From NCBI RefSeq assembly GCF_050596425.1, contig NZ_CP192292.1, positions 4,774,001 through 4,838,000 on the forward strand: a stretch of 64,000 bases of DNA, written 5' to 3'. The notes under the pieces are model-generated. The model made no database searches, was not told the DNA's origin, and saw only the letters and a list, made by a program, of their open reading frames with translations. The stretch is from G963665925 sp050596425. Its GTDB lineage: Bacteria; Bacillota; Clostridia; Peptostreptococcales; Acidaminobacteraceae. The translations under genes were made by a program, and so were the position numbers. Below, in pieces: positions 37,319 through 46,158 of the stretch. Position 1 is the first letter of the stretch; the number at the start of each line of letters is the position of its first letter.

Positions 37319-37459
37319 GACACACTGCCTTTCTAGTTCATCCCCAAAATTTCAAGTTTTGATCGCCCATTGTAGCCAATATATTGGTTTGAAATCGTCT
37401 TTACGGGACACAGCCCTACTCATGAAGTGACTTTTGCAAGTCGATTAGATAGATGATTT

Positions 37460-38287
37460 CTAATATCCGTAAGATTCCTGCGAATACTTAAGTGTGTAGT
37501 CCTTGCTTCTATAGGTAAAGAACCAGTACACCAAATACGTGCCGTGAAGAAGAATATTCACTAGGCCCCACCATTTCAAAACTTCAGGATTAAACCATAG
37601 GGTTGAATCCATAACCGGTGTAAAAATATCATAACAGGACCGAATGAGAATATGTATAGCCAGTGTATAAACACGGCCCATGAGCCATAAGTCTGTTCGC
37701 TTTTTAATAAACATCCATATTTCTGGCGCAATTAAAATACATAGGCTCGATGCAAAGAATGTTGTGTTTTCTGCATAAACGAATGCTGCATTCCACGTCA
37801 CATAGAGCAGGCACCAAGCTAATGGCAGGTCTGCAATGAGTTCTGAAAATGCATTTTTTCCATCATTTTTTCCAATTCTCCAGTGCTTTGTTGGCAGTGG
37901 AATGGTAATGCATAAAATGACACCGCAAAGGGCATTGAGTGTGTTGCCCAGTTCAAAATCAGTCAGGGTCGCTTCAACGATATTGAGCATTAGAACAACA
38001 TAGAGTATCCATAATGGCCATTTCTTACGTAGGGAGTGCATGGTATTTTCATGGTCTCCATCGTTGGCAATACGGATAAAGGAAACAAAACATGTTGGTA
38101 TGAGCACACTGATTGTTTTAGCCCATCTGAACCATGAATGCAGGTTTAAAAACCATAGTGGAAATGTTAGTAAGGATAAAATAAAAAACCACTTATAAAA
38201 GCCTTGCCTCTCCCTTGTAAACTCTAAAAACATAATGAGAAACAGCAAATAGGCTAACATTGAAACAACATAACTTAATACTGGCAT
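37460..38287 (-). CDS. Polytopic membrane protein (DUF5692-like)
   Basis: The 275-aa protein has about eight membrane segments and an aromatic-rich WFLNLHSWFRWAKTISVL stretch after the second. This resembles the DUF5692 family, which I name with limited certainty; function is unknown. GGAGG lies 6 bases before the ATG. The AraC regulator is divergently transcribed 154 bases away and may control it. Confidence 0.65.
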   Translation of the reverse strand: MPVLSYVVSMLAYLLFLIMFLEFTRERQGFYKWFFILSLLTFPLWFLNLHSWFRWAKTISVLIPTCFVSFIRIANDGDHENTMHSLRKKWPLWILYVVLMLNIVEATLTDFELGNTLNALCGVILCITIPLPTKHWRIGKNDGKNAFSELIADLPLAWCLLYVTWNAAFVYAENTTFFASSLCILIAPEIWMFIKKRTDLWLMGRVYTLAIHILIRSCYDIFTPVMDSTLWFNPEVLKWWGLVNILLHGTYLVYWFFTYRSKDYTLKYSQESYGY

Positions 38288-38441
38288 ATTGACCTCCTTT
38301 AGGTACTTTCGTCTTTTTGAGAATAGGTCAATATGGACAATATTTCAATGATTTAGGTCTTATTCTCCATAGCAAGATTGTCATTAAAATAACAAAACAC
38401 TGGCTTAATGCTGTATACTTTGTAGAGTAGGAGGGATCATT

Positions 38442-39290
38442 ATGCATGGGGATTGCAATGATGTTTTCAGAAGTTTTAAATTACCTTTCAAAACATATTT
38501 CTCAAAGTGTGTGGAGCACGGTTGTGAAATTCATAACGAACTTGAACTCATATGGCTTATCAAGGGAAGTGCTGTTGTAACCTGTGAAGGTTGTGACTAT
38601 CATCTTAAAGATCAGTCTATTTTTATGGTTTTCATGAATCGAAGACACTCTGTTAAAACGTCAGAAGGGTCTATTCTTGTTTCCTACAAGTTCGACAGAC
38701 AGCACCTAGAAGACCACAACCTTCTATTTGAGAACATTCCTTTTACAGACCGTGTTTATACCTTCAAGGAGCTTAGTCGCAAGTACCACGTGGTGCCCCT
38801 GCTGATTACAGAGATTATGAAGCTGCTTGTAGAACCCTCTTCCTCACCAGTGACGCGCTATAAAATTATTGGTTTTTACAATCTTTTTACCCTGGAACTA
38901 TACAACATGATGCTTAAAGAAAAGTACCTTGATATTAAAACAAGGAACAATGACCCCTACTTGATTCGCATACACACACTCATTGAATACATACATGAAC
39001 ATGCCCATGAGAAAATCACTCTAGAAAATCTTTCAAAACTAACAGGGGTGTCTTCATATAGGCTGTCTCATTTTATTAAGGACTATCTGGGCATTTCTTT
39101 TAGCGAGTTTCTTCAAAATACCCGCCTGGAAAAGGCCCTCTGGCATCTGATTCATACCGATGAGACTGTCCAGTGCATAGCCAAAAAAAGCGGCTTTAGT
39201 GACCTTAAATATCTAAACCAAATGCTAAAAGACCGCTACAACATGACCGCATCAAAGTACCGATGTCATATAAAACGCCAAAAACAGTAA
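38442..39290 (+). CDS. AraC family transcriptional regulator
   Basis: The 282-aa protein has an N-terminal cupin-like sensor (about 15-95, EIHNELELIWLIKGSAVVTC) and a C-terminal AraC pair of HTH motifs (about 180-278, ITLENLSKLTGVSSYRLSHFIKDYLGIS and VQCIAKKSGFSDLKYLNQMLKD). It activates or represses in response to a small molecule that cannot be named. AGGAGG precedes the ATG. The divergent membrane gene is the obvious candidate target. Confidence 0.9.
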   Translation: MHGDCNDVFRSFKLPFKTYFSKCVEHGCEIHNELELIWLIKGSAVVTCEGCDYHLKDQSIFMVFMNRRHSVKTSEGSILVSYKFDRQHLEDHNLLFENIPFTDRVYTFKELSRKYHVVPLLITEIMKLLVEPSSSPVTRYKIIGFYNLFTLELYNMMLKEKYLDIKTRNNDPYLIRIHTLIEYIHEHAHEKITLENLSKLTGVSSYRLSHFIKDYLGISFSEFLQNTRLEKALWHLIHTDETVQCIAKKSGFSDLKYLNQMLKDRYNMTASKYRCHIKRQKQ

Positions 39291-39514
39291 AAAGCCCGTC
39301 TGATTTAGAGACTGACTTTTTAAATGAACTCAGGGCATGCCTCCAAGTTATGGAGAACAGCGCTTGTCTTTCTGATGCTTATTATTTGATTGAGCGGGTG
39401 TCTGGCTAGGTGTGGTCCTGCATTATAGATCGTCTTGATCTAGCACATGACTGCCTCTTGAACCATCCTCATTTATATAATACCCGTCAATGATTTCACT
39501 GAACTTAAAATCAA

Positions 39515-39552
39515 AAGCCATCAGAAGCATTTTTGCATGTTCCTGATGGCTT
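39515..39552 (-). terminator. Terminator after the small glycine-rich membrane gene
   Basis: AAGCCATCAG and CTGATGGCTT form a 10-bp stem downstream (minus strand) of the 50-aa gene, followed by TTGATTTT on that strand. Confidence 0.65.
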
Positions 39553-39567
39553 CTATTCATCTCTAAC

Positions 39568-39723
39568 TTACTTTTTCATATTTCTCTTATTTTTCGACTT
39601 ATCTATGCCAGCACTTAGAGCAAGGCCTATCGCTATGCCCAGTGCTATATTTTCATACAGAATACCAAAAACTAGGCCAAGTGCAAGCCCTATGCCGATA
39701 GAACTTTTATTTCTACAGCTCAT
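39568..39723 (-). CDS. Small glycine-zipper membrane protein
   Basis: The 51-aa protein has two hydrophobic helices rich in Gly-xxx-Gly spacing (IGIGLALGLVFGILYENIAL, then GIAIGLALSAGID) and a basic tail. GGAG lies 5 bases before the ATG at 39723; an upstream in-frame ATG at 39783 is less likely. Similar small proteins occur in many Clostridia with no assigned role. Confidence 0.6.
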   Translation of the reverse strand: MSCRNKSSIGIGLALGLVFGILYENIALGIAIGLALSAGIDKSKNKRNMKK

Positions 39724-39943
39724 ATTCACTCCATTTCCTACGGCATTAAGTAGCCCGTAAAATCTCCAAATCTGAGTCAGCACCTATAGGATTACTATAT
39801 ATCTCCATATTCAATCAATATCTACATCAACAATATTTAACTTGTCCTTCGTTCAAATTTATAATGAAAATTTCATCTGTATATACACCGATCATATTCA
39901 TCCTACATCAGGATACCATATTAGCTTAAGGACCATATAATCT

Positions 39944-40555
39944 CTATTTAAGCCCTTTAAAAATCAACCACAGAGGTAATACTATTTCAAATATGCCACC
40001 TGGTACAAAGAGTAAAAGTGGATTTACCGTTAGGCCGGTTCCAATCATAATGAGAGCGTACACACTCGTCATAATATATCCCACAACCCCAAGTCCCATA
40101 AGCCATCTAGGGCCGATTGATTCTTTAAATAGATATGCAAAAAAGACGGCACTATAAAGACCCAGAACCAACATAGCCGCACTAAAGAATCCTTCCCGCA
40201 AGACCAGTGCAACTTGGGGAGTTTCACTCGACGAAGACTTAAGCGCCAAAAGTGTTAGGAGGCTCCCTACTATTAACAGCACAGCTTCAACAGCGCGTGT
40301 TATTGCGTAGCCTATAGTCAATGTCTTGTTCTTGGTTTTAAAGCGTTCAAGAAACAAAAACCCCAGTGCAATCACTGTAGCGCTATTGCCTATTTCTAAT
40401 AGTACACCGGTCAATAGTAATCTCATATCTATAACTGGGTTTGAGAGTGCCTCTGTGACCATACCGCTACCACTTGCATAAAAAATGGTCGCAATAATAA
40501 AACTTAAACCTATAGCAATATCCATTCTCCTATTGTAATTATAAATCAATTTCAT
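39944..40555 (-). CDS. DUF4386 family membrane protein
   Basis: The protein (203 aa) has six membrane segments and the DUF4386 pattern: an N-terminal basic RRMDIAIGLSFIIATIFY, a central RAVEAVLLIVGSLLTLL and a terminal GGIFEIVLPLWLIFKGLK. The function of this family is unknown. The ATG at 40555 follows AAAGG at 8 bases, so the N-terminal extension to 40627 is probably not translated. A second family member lies at 41903 on the other strand. Confidence 0.8.
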   Translation of the reverse strand: MKLIYNYNRRMDIAIGLSFIIATIFYASGSGMVTEALSNPVIDMRLLLTGVLLEIGNSATVIALGFLFLERFKTKNKTLTIGYAITRAVEAVLLIVGSLLTLLALKSSSSETPQVALVLREGFFSAAMLVLGLYSAVFFAYLFKESIGPRWLMGLGVVGYIMTSVYALIMIGTGLTVNPLLLFVPGGIFEIVLPLWLIFKGLK

Positions 40556-40655
40556 TATCATCACCTTTCCATATTTTGAGGCATATACATCTTGTATATA
40601 GTCAAACCAAAAGCCTATAAAAGTCACTATTTAATACCATTGAAAACCATACAAA

Positions 40656-41495
40656 CTAAGTTCTGATGAGATTAAAGAAATGGTTGACCAGAAAAATCAC
40701 TCCCAATAAAACCAATACTGCAAATATGGAATTTTCAGGTCCAAATGCACCTCCAGAAATTATATCTGGTCCCAGCAATTCACTATGAAAGAAAACGCCT
40801 TGGTCAAACATCCTAGTTCCAGACAATACTGTCCCGAAAAAAACCTGAGTATAGTTCCACGCAAAATGCAAACATGTTACAAGCCACAGGCTCTGTGTCC
40901 TTGAATATACCAGTCCTAATAATAGACCCAATAATAAAATTGACAATAAACTCATTATATTAAAAGCGTCATTTCCAAAATGTGCTACTGAAAATATTAG
41001 ACTTGAAACAATAAGTGCAGCCTTTGAACTATGCCTCATTTTAATCAGTCTAAATATTACCCCTCTAAATAGAAATTCCTCCAGAAGAGCAAAAGACAAT
41101 ACCAAACAAACCACTTCTAAAAAAGCGACATTCCTATTAATACCTGTTATTTTAAATGATCCAGTGATTCCAATACAAAGTAGAATGAGTCCAATAGATG
41201 CAACTCCAAGACTTAGTCCGATTGCTGTATCTTTAAGAAACAAGTTGATCCCTAAGTTTAATCGGGTCTTAGAATCAAAGGTTCTAAAAAACAGAACATA
41301 AATCGCCGGTAAAATAACCAACATACTTATTGCGACCCTAATATATCCATAGTCAACTTCAAGACCAATTGCTATAAATATCTTCTTAACAACCAGATGG
41401 TTTATTGCTAAAGGTATACCGATTGCACACAAACTTGATAGGATGATTAGACCTATCGTAATAAATCCTTTTTTTAAACCAGATAATTTTTTCAT
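40656..41495 (-). CDS. CPBP family intramembrane metalloprotease
   Basis: The 279-aa protein has about eight membrane segments and the three CPBP (Abi) motifs: EEFLFRG (EExxxR), FSVAHF (FxxxH) and HFAWNYTQ (HxxxN/B). These mark the Rce1-type glutamate intramembrane protease fold. Bacterial members process bacteriocins or protect against them, or act in signalling. An AAGGAG lies about 12 bases before the ATG. It is the likely first gene of an operon with the DUF4386 gene that follows. Confidence 0.88.
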   Translation of the reverse strand: MKKLSGLKKGFITIGLIILSSLCAIGIPLAINHLVVKKIFIAIGLEVDYGYIRVAISMLVILPAIYVLFFRTFDSKTRLNLGINLFLKDTAIGLSLGVASIGLILLCIGITGSFKITGINRNVAFLEVVCLVLSFALLEEFLFRGVIFRLIKMRHSSKAALIVSSLIFSVAHFGNDAFNIMSLLSILLLGLLLGLVYSRTQSLWLVTCLHFAWNYTQVFFGTVLSGTRMFDQGVFFHSELLGPDIISGGAFGPENSIFAVLVLLGVIFLVNHFFNLIRT

Positions 41496-41605
41496 AGATG
41501 CATATTCTCCTTATTTCATTGAAATTCCACCATATGTGCATATTTAATTCGAAAAAGGATGGTTCAACTCTACCAATTGGGAAAATATCAAAACAATATA
41601 CTAAG

Positions 41606-41720
41606 GCCCTTGCAAAGTCACAGATTAATGAGCTCATCATACTTTATATAATTTTGATTCGTAAATATCTATATATCGTATGTTGGAGGCTCTTGAATAA
41701 TATTCTGCAAGTTGTTCATG
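41606..41720 (-). repeat. Palindromic repeat family 1, copy 5
   Basis: This 115-bp, more diverged copy starts GCCCTTGCAAAGTCACAGAT and ends ATTCTGCAAGTTGTTCATG. It lies between two divergent genes, 120 bases upstream of the palindromic operator. Confidence 0.75.
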
Positions 41721-41806
41721 CTAAAAAAGTGATCTATATACCACCAAAATTCCATCCAAAAAACCCGTCAATGCATTTTCTTCACATAAACACCACCAAA
41801 TTAGTG

Positions 41807-41835
41807 TTGATAAACAGAGAAAAATATGATAATAT
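41807..41835 (+). promoter_or_regulatory. Sigma-A type promoter of the DUF4386/TetR unit
   Basis: TTGATA (41807-41812) and TAATAT (41830-41835) are separated by 17 bases. The 30-bp palindrome begins 6 bases downstream of the -10 box, so a bound repressor would cover the transcription start. Confidence 0.75.
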
Positions 41836-41840
41836 AACTT

Positions 41841-41870
41841 CATTACCAGTGGTAATTACCACTGGTAATG
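41841..41870. promoter_or_regulatory. 30-bp perfect palindromic operator
   Basis: Each half is CATTACCAGTGGTAA, and the second half is its exact reverse complement. Each half also contains its own small palindrome, TACCA-G-TGGTA. It covers the expected start site of the DUF4386 transcript, whose second gene encodes a TetR-family regulator, so it is probably that protein's operator. Confidence 0.75.
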
Positions 41871-41902
41871 TATTTATAATACCATACTGAGGAGGAATTA
41901 CA

Positions 41903-42568
41903 ATGACAATTAAAAAAACAGCTCGATTTGCAGGTTTAAGCTATTTGTCCATCATCATATTTGGCATATTCAGTCACATAATTGTTCGAGGAAATATCGT
42001 TGTATCAAATGATTCCGCACGTACTGCCGCTAACATGCTGAGTCAAGAAACTTTATTTAGAATGAGTATAGTAAGTGATCTACTTATGGTGCTTAGTTAT
42101 TTGGGACTGGGTATATGCCTATACTTTTTATTTAAGCCTATACACAAAAAAAGTGCCACCGTTCTATTACTGCTAAATGTTATTGGAGCATCTATGATGG
42201 CTCTAAATATGTCCAATCAATTTATTGCGCTTTATTTATTAAAAGGTTCACCATATCTCACTGCATTTGATACGAACCAACTACAAGCTGGCTCACTATT
42301 TTTTATGAATTTGCATGCAATTGGATATAAAATGGCTACAATTTCATACGGACTGTGGTTGATTCCTATGGGGTATTTAGGTCTTAAATCAAAATACTTC
42401 CCGAAGATCATTTCATATTTGCTTATAATAGGAGGCGCAACTTATATGATTTCATTCTTTGGAACCATTCTTGGTGCACAAATTCCAAGTGACCTTACCA
42501 TTCCAGCGGATCTGGGTGAATTTTCACTATGCTTTTGGTTGCTCATTCGTGGTGTAAAAGAAAACTAA
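41903..42568 (+). CDS. DUF4386 family membrane protein (operator-controlled)
   Basis: The 221-aa protein has six or seven membrane segments. It starts with TIKKTARFAGLSYLSIIIFGIFSHIIV and ends SLCFWLLIRGVKEN, typical of DUF4386. AGGAGG lies 8 bases before the ATG. Its promoter carries a 30-bp palindrome, and a TetR-family regulator follows 60 bases downstream, which suggests autoregulated expression in response to an inducer. Confidence 0.85.
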   Translation: MTIKKTARFAGLSYLSIIIFGIFSHIIVRGNIVVSNDSARTAANMLSQETLFRMSIVSDLLMVLSYLGLGICLYFLFKPIHKKSATVLLLLNVIGASMMALNMSNQFIALYLLKGSPYLTAFDTNQLQAGSLFFMNLHAIGYKMATISYGLWLIPMGYLGLKSKYFPKIISYLLIIGGATYMISFFGTILGAQIPSDLTIPADLGEFSLCFWLLIRGVKEN

Positions 42569-42628
42569 CCTATCGGAACAATCATTTTTTTGAGATAATA
42601 AGCATAAACAAAGAGTAAAGGTGCTTAT

Positions 42629-43315
42629 ATGAAAAAAAAATCTAAAGAAAATATGTACGATAAATTTGTAAATACTATGTTGGAATTAATACTAGAAAAA
42701 GGTGGACTCACCGATGTGAATTTGAGGATGGTTTCAAAGAAAATTGGCTGTGCGCACACAAATGCCTATAATTATTTCGATGGCTTTGATGGCCTTATTT
42801 TTGCAGCTTATGATAGAGCCCTTGATATATACGGCAGTGCAGTTATTCAGGGCTTAAACTCCATTTCTGAGGGCAAGGTATGCTTTCTAAAATTTGTAGA
42901 AAACATTGTAGGCTTTGCACTGGAAAACCCAGGATACTACCGTTTCATTGGTTCTGACACTTTCAACATTCATGGCTTACATCCAGAAACTATTGGAAAA
43001 GCCATTCAACTAAAACAATTCTTCTTAGACCTATTTTACGCTGTGGTTCATCCACATATAAATAGAGAGGCATCTGATCAGTATGCATCCATCATAATGT
43101 CATATCTTGATGGTGAGTTGTTCAATATCATTAACAAACGAGCTTTTCCAGAAGACCGGGTGAATGAACGCATACTTGAGTACACTGAAAAACTACTACA
43201 CATGTTTATCGCACAGTCAAAGCAAAGGGTTGAGGCATCTACAGACACAAGCCCCTTTGTATGTCCTGAATTTCCGGAGTATGTACTGCAGTATTTGAGT
43301 GAGGATAGGCAGTGA
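42629..43315 (+). CDS. TetR/AcrR family transcriptional regulator
   Basis: The 228-aa protein has an N-terminal TetR HTH (residues about 10-55, LTDVNLRMVSKKIGCAHTNAYNYF) and a helical ligand-binding C-terminal domain. The recognition helix is somewhat unusual (CAHTNAYNYFDGFD). AAAGGTG precedes the ATG. Its position as the second gene after the 30-bp palindrome makes it the probable repressor of its own operon. A terminator follows, and the left boundary of the rlmH island lies about 120 bases beyond the stop. Confidence 0.87.
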   Translation: MKKKSKENMYDKFVNTMLELILEKGGLTDVNLRMVSKKIGCAHTNAYNYFDGFDGLIFAAYDRALDIYGSAVIQGLNSISEGKVCFLKFVENIVGFALENPGYYRFIGSDTFNIHGLHPETIGKAIQLKQFFLDLFYAVVHPHINREASDQYASIIMSYLDGELFNIINKRAFPEDRVNERILEYTEKLLHMFIAQSKQRVEASTDTSPFVCPEFPEYVLQYLSEDRQ

Positions 43316-43367
43316 CAAGTCCTTAATATCCCTAAACTTCGTATTAGAAATGTATAATAGAACGAAT

Positions 43368-43402
43368 AAGCGCCCAGTCCATTTAATGTGAACTGGGCGC
43401 TT
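43368..43402 (+). terminator. Terminator of the TetR unit
   Basis: AAGCGCCCAGT and ACTGGGCGCTT form an 11-bp G/C-rich stem with a T-run on the plus strand. It is the last clearly chromosomal feature before the island. Confidence 0.88.
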
Positions 43403-43433
43403 TTATCTTAATTGTTGGATTTGGTGTAGTTAT

Positions 43434-43450
43434 TTATGGTAAGGTTCACC
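43434..43450 (-). repeat. Left attachment-site repeat (copy of the rlmH 3' end)
   Basis: The 17-bp TTATGGTAAGGTTCACC is identical to 56926-56942, the 3' end of rlmH. Read on the minus strand it encodes Gly-Glu-Pro-Tyr-His-Lys followed here by a TAA stop, so it looks like the original chromosomal rlmH end left behind when the island entered. Confidence 0.8.
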
Positions 43451-43557
43451 GCATTGACCCAATCCACGGTTAACTTCCAAACCCCATCCGTAAAATAAAC
43501 GAAATCATAAATCAAATAAGCACTTCTACACAACATCCAATATCAGTAAAAAGCACC

Positions 43558-43578
43558 TCACTTATGATACGGACCACC
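43558..43578 (-). repeat. Second, diverged rlmH-end-like site
   Basis: This 21-bp stretch matches the true rlmH end at 17 of 21 positions. Read on the minus strand it encodes Gly-Gly-Pro-Tyr-His-Lys and then TGA, followed by a T-rich tract much like that after rlmH. It may be an element end or the trace of an earlier integration. Confidence 0.5.
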
Positions 43579-43735
43579 TCATTGGTACAATCGTGGTTGA
43601 TCTTGACACACAATCCATTTACCATTTTTAATCACTTGTCAGAATCTTCTGGCAAACGGCACGTTTTTACACTCATAAATTTGAAAGAGCGAAGAATACC
43701 TTTCACTCTTTCTGAAATATTGACTTGTGAGTGAG

Positions 43736-44365
43736 TTATAAAACTTCTGGCATTGGCTTATCAAATAAGACTTCTGTAAAAATTTCAACCCCCTGAGCAT
43801 TACACAATTCAATATATTTATCATCCCATGAAAGTCTATAAGCATCCTCAATTTTTAACTCCAATTTTTTTACCCACTCCTCAATATTATTCTCTGGATC
43901 TAATACCGAACTAACATTTTCAATTTCTAACGCTATACCAAATGGATACTCATCTACTGAAATTTCAATATGTTCATTCGAATAAACTGAACGATATCGT
44001 TCGTAACTTTCTATTATATCGAAATGCATCACTTCTTCAATTAAGAACTTTAAGTTATCCTTTTCTGAATACTCAATACCCAATTCAACTTCTTCTTCCT
44101 TATTAACGTTTGTATCAAAAGTATCTTTGATTCTCCTCTTCCAACTTAACTTACACTTCGAGAACTCACTACTCTCAGATACTCTAAGTCTGAATCTACC
44201 ATCCACAGATTGGTCATAAAAATCAAACCGTTTATCACAATGATTATATTGTATTGTCTTCTCATACATTCTTGACGACCTAACTAACTCTTCTATCGAA
44301 TCTAGCACACCTAAAATTGTATTCACTTTACCCTTGGGATAGTAAAACCTTACTTCATACTCCAT
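43736..44365 (-). CDS. CYTH-domain triphosphate tunnel protein
   Basis: The 209-aa protein fits the CYTH fold (class IV adenylate cyclase, thiamine triphosphatase, polyphosphatase group): an N-terminal EYEVRF strand for metal binding, then RFRLRVSE, KCKLSWKRR, EEEVELGI, SYERYRSVY and ISVDEYPFGIALEIE. These Arg, Lys and Glu side chains line a tunnel that binds triphosphates. It is the last gene of the island operon, 19 bases after the GTP cyclohydrolase II-like gene. Acting on a GTP-derived triphosphate is an attractive inference. GAGGAGG precedes the ATG. Confidence 0.8.
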   Translation of the reverse strand: MEYEVRFYYPKGKVNTILGVLDSIEELVRSSRMYEKTIQYNHCDKRFDFYDQSVDGRFRLRVSESSEFSKCKLSWKRRIKDTFDTNVNKEEEVELGIEYSEKDNLKFLIEEVMHFDIIESYERYRSVYSNEHIEISVDEYPFGIALEIENVSSVLDPENNIEEWVKKLELKIEDAYRLSWDDKYIELCNAQGVEIFTEVLFDKPMPEVL

Positions 44366-44384
44366 ATATCCTCCTCATTTAACT

Positions 44385-45908
44385 CTATAGCTTTGTAAGT
44401 TTAAAGTTATTCATTGCCTCTTTAATAACGCAATCTAAGTTCGAAAATCTCAAATTATACTCCGAGAAATTACTTGAAGCGAGCTCTTCATCTGTAACAT
44501 GACTCAATAAAGTTCCATGATACTTACCTACTAATTTATCAATCAGATGTCTTATCTCAATTCCATCACCATATATATCCATTATGTGATTCTCCAATTT
44601 TGGAATTCTCTTAATATACAGATTGATCCCAGATAATGTACCTTCAGCAACCATAGTGATCATTTCTACTCTTTTAACATAATCAAAATCTGAATTTTCA
44701 AAGTACGAATTTAATTTTGAAACCGTTATCTCCTTTTGTACAACTGAAGAATATTGAACACCACTCTCTTCAGCAAAAATCTGACCTTTGAAAAAATCAC
44801 ATTTGTCTTCCACTGTATCAAGTATTTTACTCGTACGGACTCTCGTCATTTCTCCATTTTTCTTATTTTTAAAATAATATATCTTCTCTTCAGAAACTCT
44901 ATCGAAAATGTTATGTCCATATATTGAAACTAACGCTTTAAATATCATTGATGTAACCTTACATGAAAAGTTCTTTTGAATTTTGATATTTTTCTCAGAA
45001 TAAATTATATACTTCTTTTCCTCACCACAAATTATTTCATTATATGTACTAATAATTTTTTCAGATAACGTTTCATCTAGGCAGTAAGCTTCATCATTCT
45101 TTAACTTTGATACGATTTCACATAATACAGAAAGTGCTCTGTCATTATAACGCCGATCTCTGATGATTCTGAATATTTTATCTATTGTCTCGATATCAAA
45201 ATCGTGAGTACGATTATCTATCTTAATCAAATATTCTGCAATATTCTCTTCTGTAACTTCAGGAACCATTTCAGCACTATACCTTACAGCATTAACCCCA
45301 CGTTCTCGTAATGCATTAATTTTCGAGCTACTATCAGTTAGTAATAAAACCTCATGATCAATTAAGTTCAAATCTTTTAAAATGTATTCAATTACATCAT
45401 AAGATCTTTTATCTGAGAATTTGTGACTATTTGTTAGCTTCTTTTGAGCTTCATCTCTATTCATACAACCTACAAAATTTCCATCTGGCATTCTGCCAGA
45501 TACTTGAAGCTCTAACTCACTCAATTTATAATGTAATCCCCATCCTTGCGCTTCCTGCGGCATATGTATGAAAATCCCATCATTTCCCCCTACTAACTTA
45601 GCAGCTTCAGCTCTTTGAACATCACAATCACAATGAGAATCTCCATACACACCAAGAAAACATTCGCTTTGCACCCTCAATAACACTCTTCTATTCAAAA
45701 ACGATTTAGCAATTACATCTGAATAGTTCACTTGTTGTGATTTCAGTACCTCATCAATAACATCACTACACATGAATACCACTATACTATCAGAAGTTAA
45801 TCCATATTTTTCAATATCATCTCGGCTAACTTTATAGCAAATACTCAATACGTCTCGTCCAAACAGTTTATTTTTACTCTGTAGATAGTACGTGCGATCT
45901 GTATTCAT
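44385..45908 (-). CDS. GTP cyclohydrolase II-like protein with long C-terminal extension
   Basis: Residues about 70-225 match RibA. The zinc ligands are Cys83, Cys93 and Cys95 (SECFLGVYGDSHCDCDVQ), then PQEAQGWGLHYKLSELELQ and LLTDSSSKINALRERGVNAV. Normal RibA opens the GTP imidazole ring for riboflavin synthesis. Here the usual RQEGRGIGL block reads PQEAQGWGL, and a C-terminal part of about 280 aa with no recognised family is added, giving 507 aa against about 200 for RibA. It lies in a mobile island, not with riboflavin genes, so a changed substrate or product is likely. AGGAGG is 5 bases before the ATG. Confidence 0.82.
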   Translation of the reverse strand: MNTDRTYYLQSKNKLFGRDVLSICYKVSRDDIEKYGLTSDSIVVFMCSDVIDEVLKSQQVNYSDVIAKSFLNRRVLLRVQSECFLGVYGDSHCDCDVQRAEAAKLVGGNDGIFIHMPQEAQGWGLHYKLSELELQVSGRMPDGNFVGCMNRDEAQKKLTNSHKFSDKRSYDVIEYILKDLNLIDHEVLLLTDSSSKINALRERGVNAVRYSAEMVPEVTEENIAEYLIKIDNRTHDFDIETIDKIFRIIRDRRYNDRALSVLCEIVSKLKNDEAYCLDETLSEKIISTYNEIICGEEKKYIIYSEKNIKIQKNFSCKVTSMIFKALVSIYGHNIFDRVSEEKIYYFKNKKNGEMTRVRTSKILDTVEDKCDFFKGQIFAEESGVQYSSVVQKEITVSKLNSYFENSDFDYVKRVEMITMVAEGTLSGINLYIKRIPKLENHIMDIYGDGIEIRHLIDKLVGKYHGTLLSHVTDEELASSNFSEYNLRFSNLDCVIKEAMNNFKLTKL

Positions 45909-46150
45909 ATGTTCCTCCTAACCTGCTTTTACAAAATTATAATCCATTACTTCCTTATCTAATTTCAAATTCAAGTACATTGTGCAAGTTCCATTTTCGG
46001 AAAATATATTTTCTCTATCATACATATTTTCCATCGGAAGAAATATTGTATTTGAGTTACTATTTATATAGTCAGAAAACATCATATACATTGTGATCAA
46101 TCTCTCGCTTCTAAATTTTATATCTTCACTATTAAGATCAAATTTATTAT

Positions 46151-46158
46151 AGAATTTT
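46151..46158. repeat. Target-site duplication, left copy
   Basis: AGAATTTT here is repeated at 48040-48047 directly beyond the other end of the insertion. Eight bases is the usual length for IS66-family elements. Confidence 0.9.

Noticed and set aside
37410..37460. Possible sixth copy of repeat family 1 (TTTTGCAAGTCG)
   Set aside because: Only about 12 bases match and no partner arm is found.
39430..39535. About 35-codon minus-strand frame ending RGSHVLDQDDL
   Set aside because: It starts within the terminator hairpin of the upstream small gene and lacks a good ribosome site.
43639..43851. 70-aa minus-strand frame overlapping the CYTH gene end
   Set aside because: It overlaps the CYTH gene out of frame and has no ribosome site or recognisable features.
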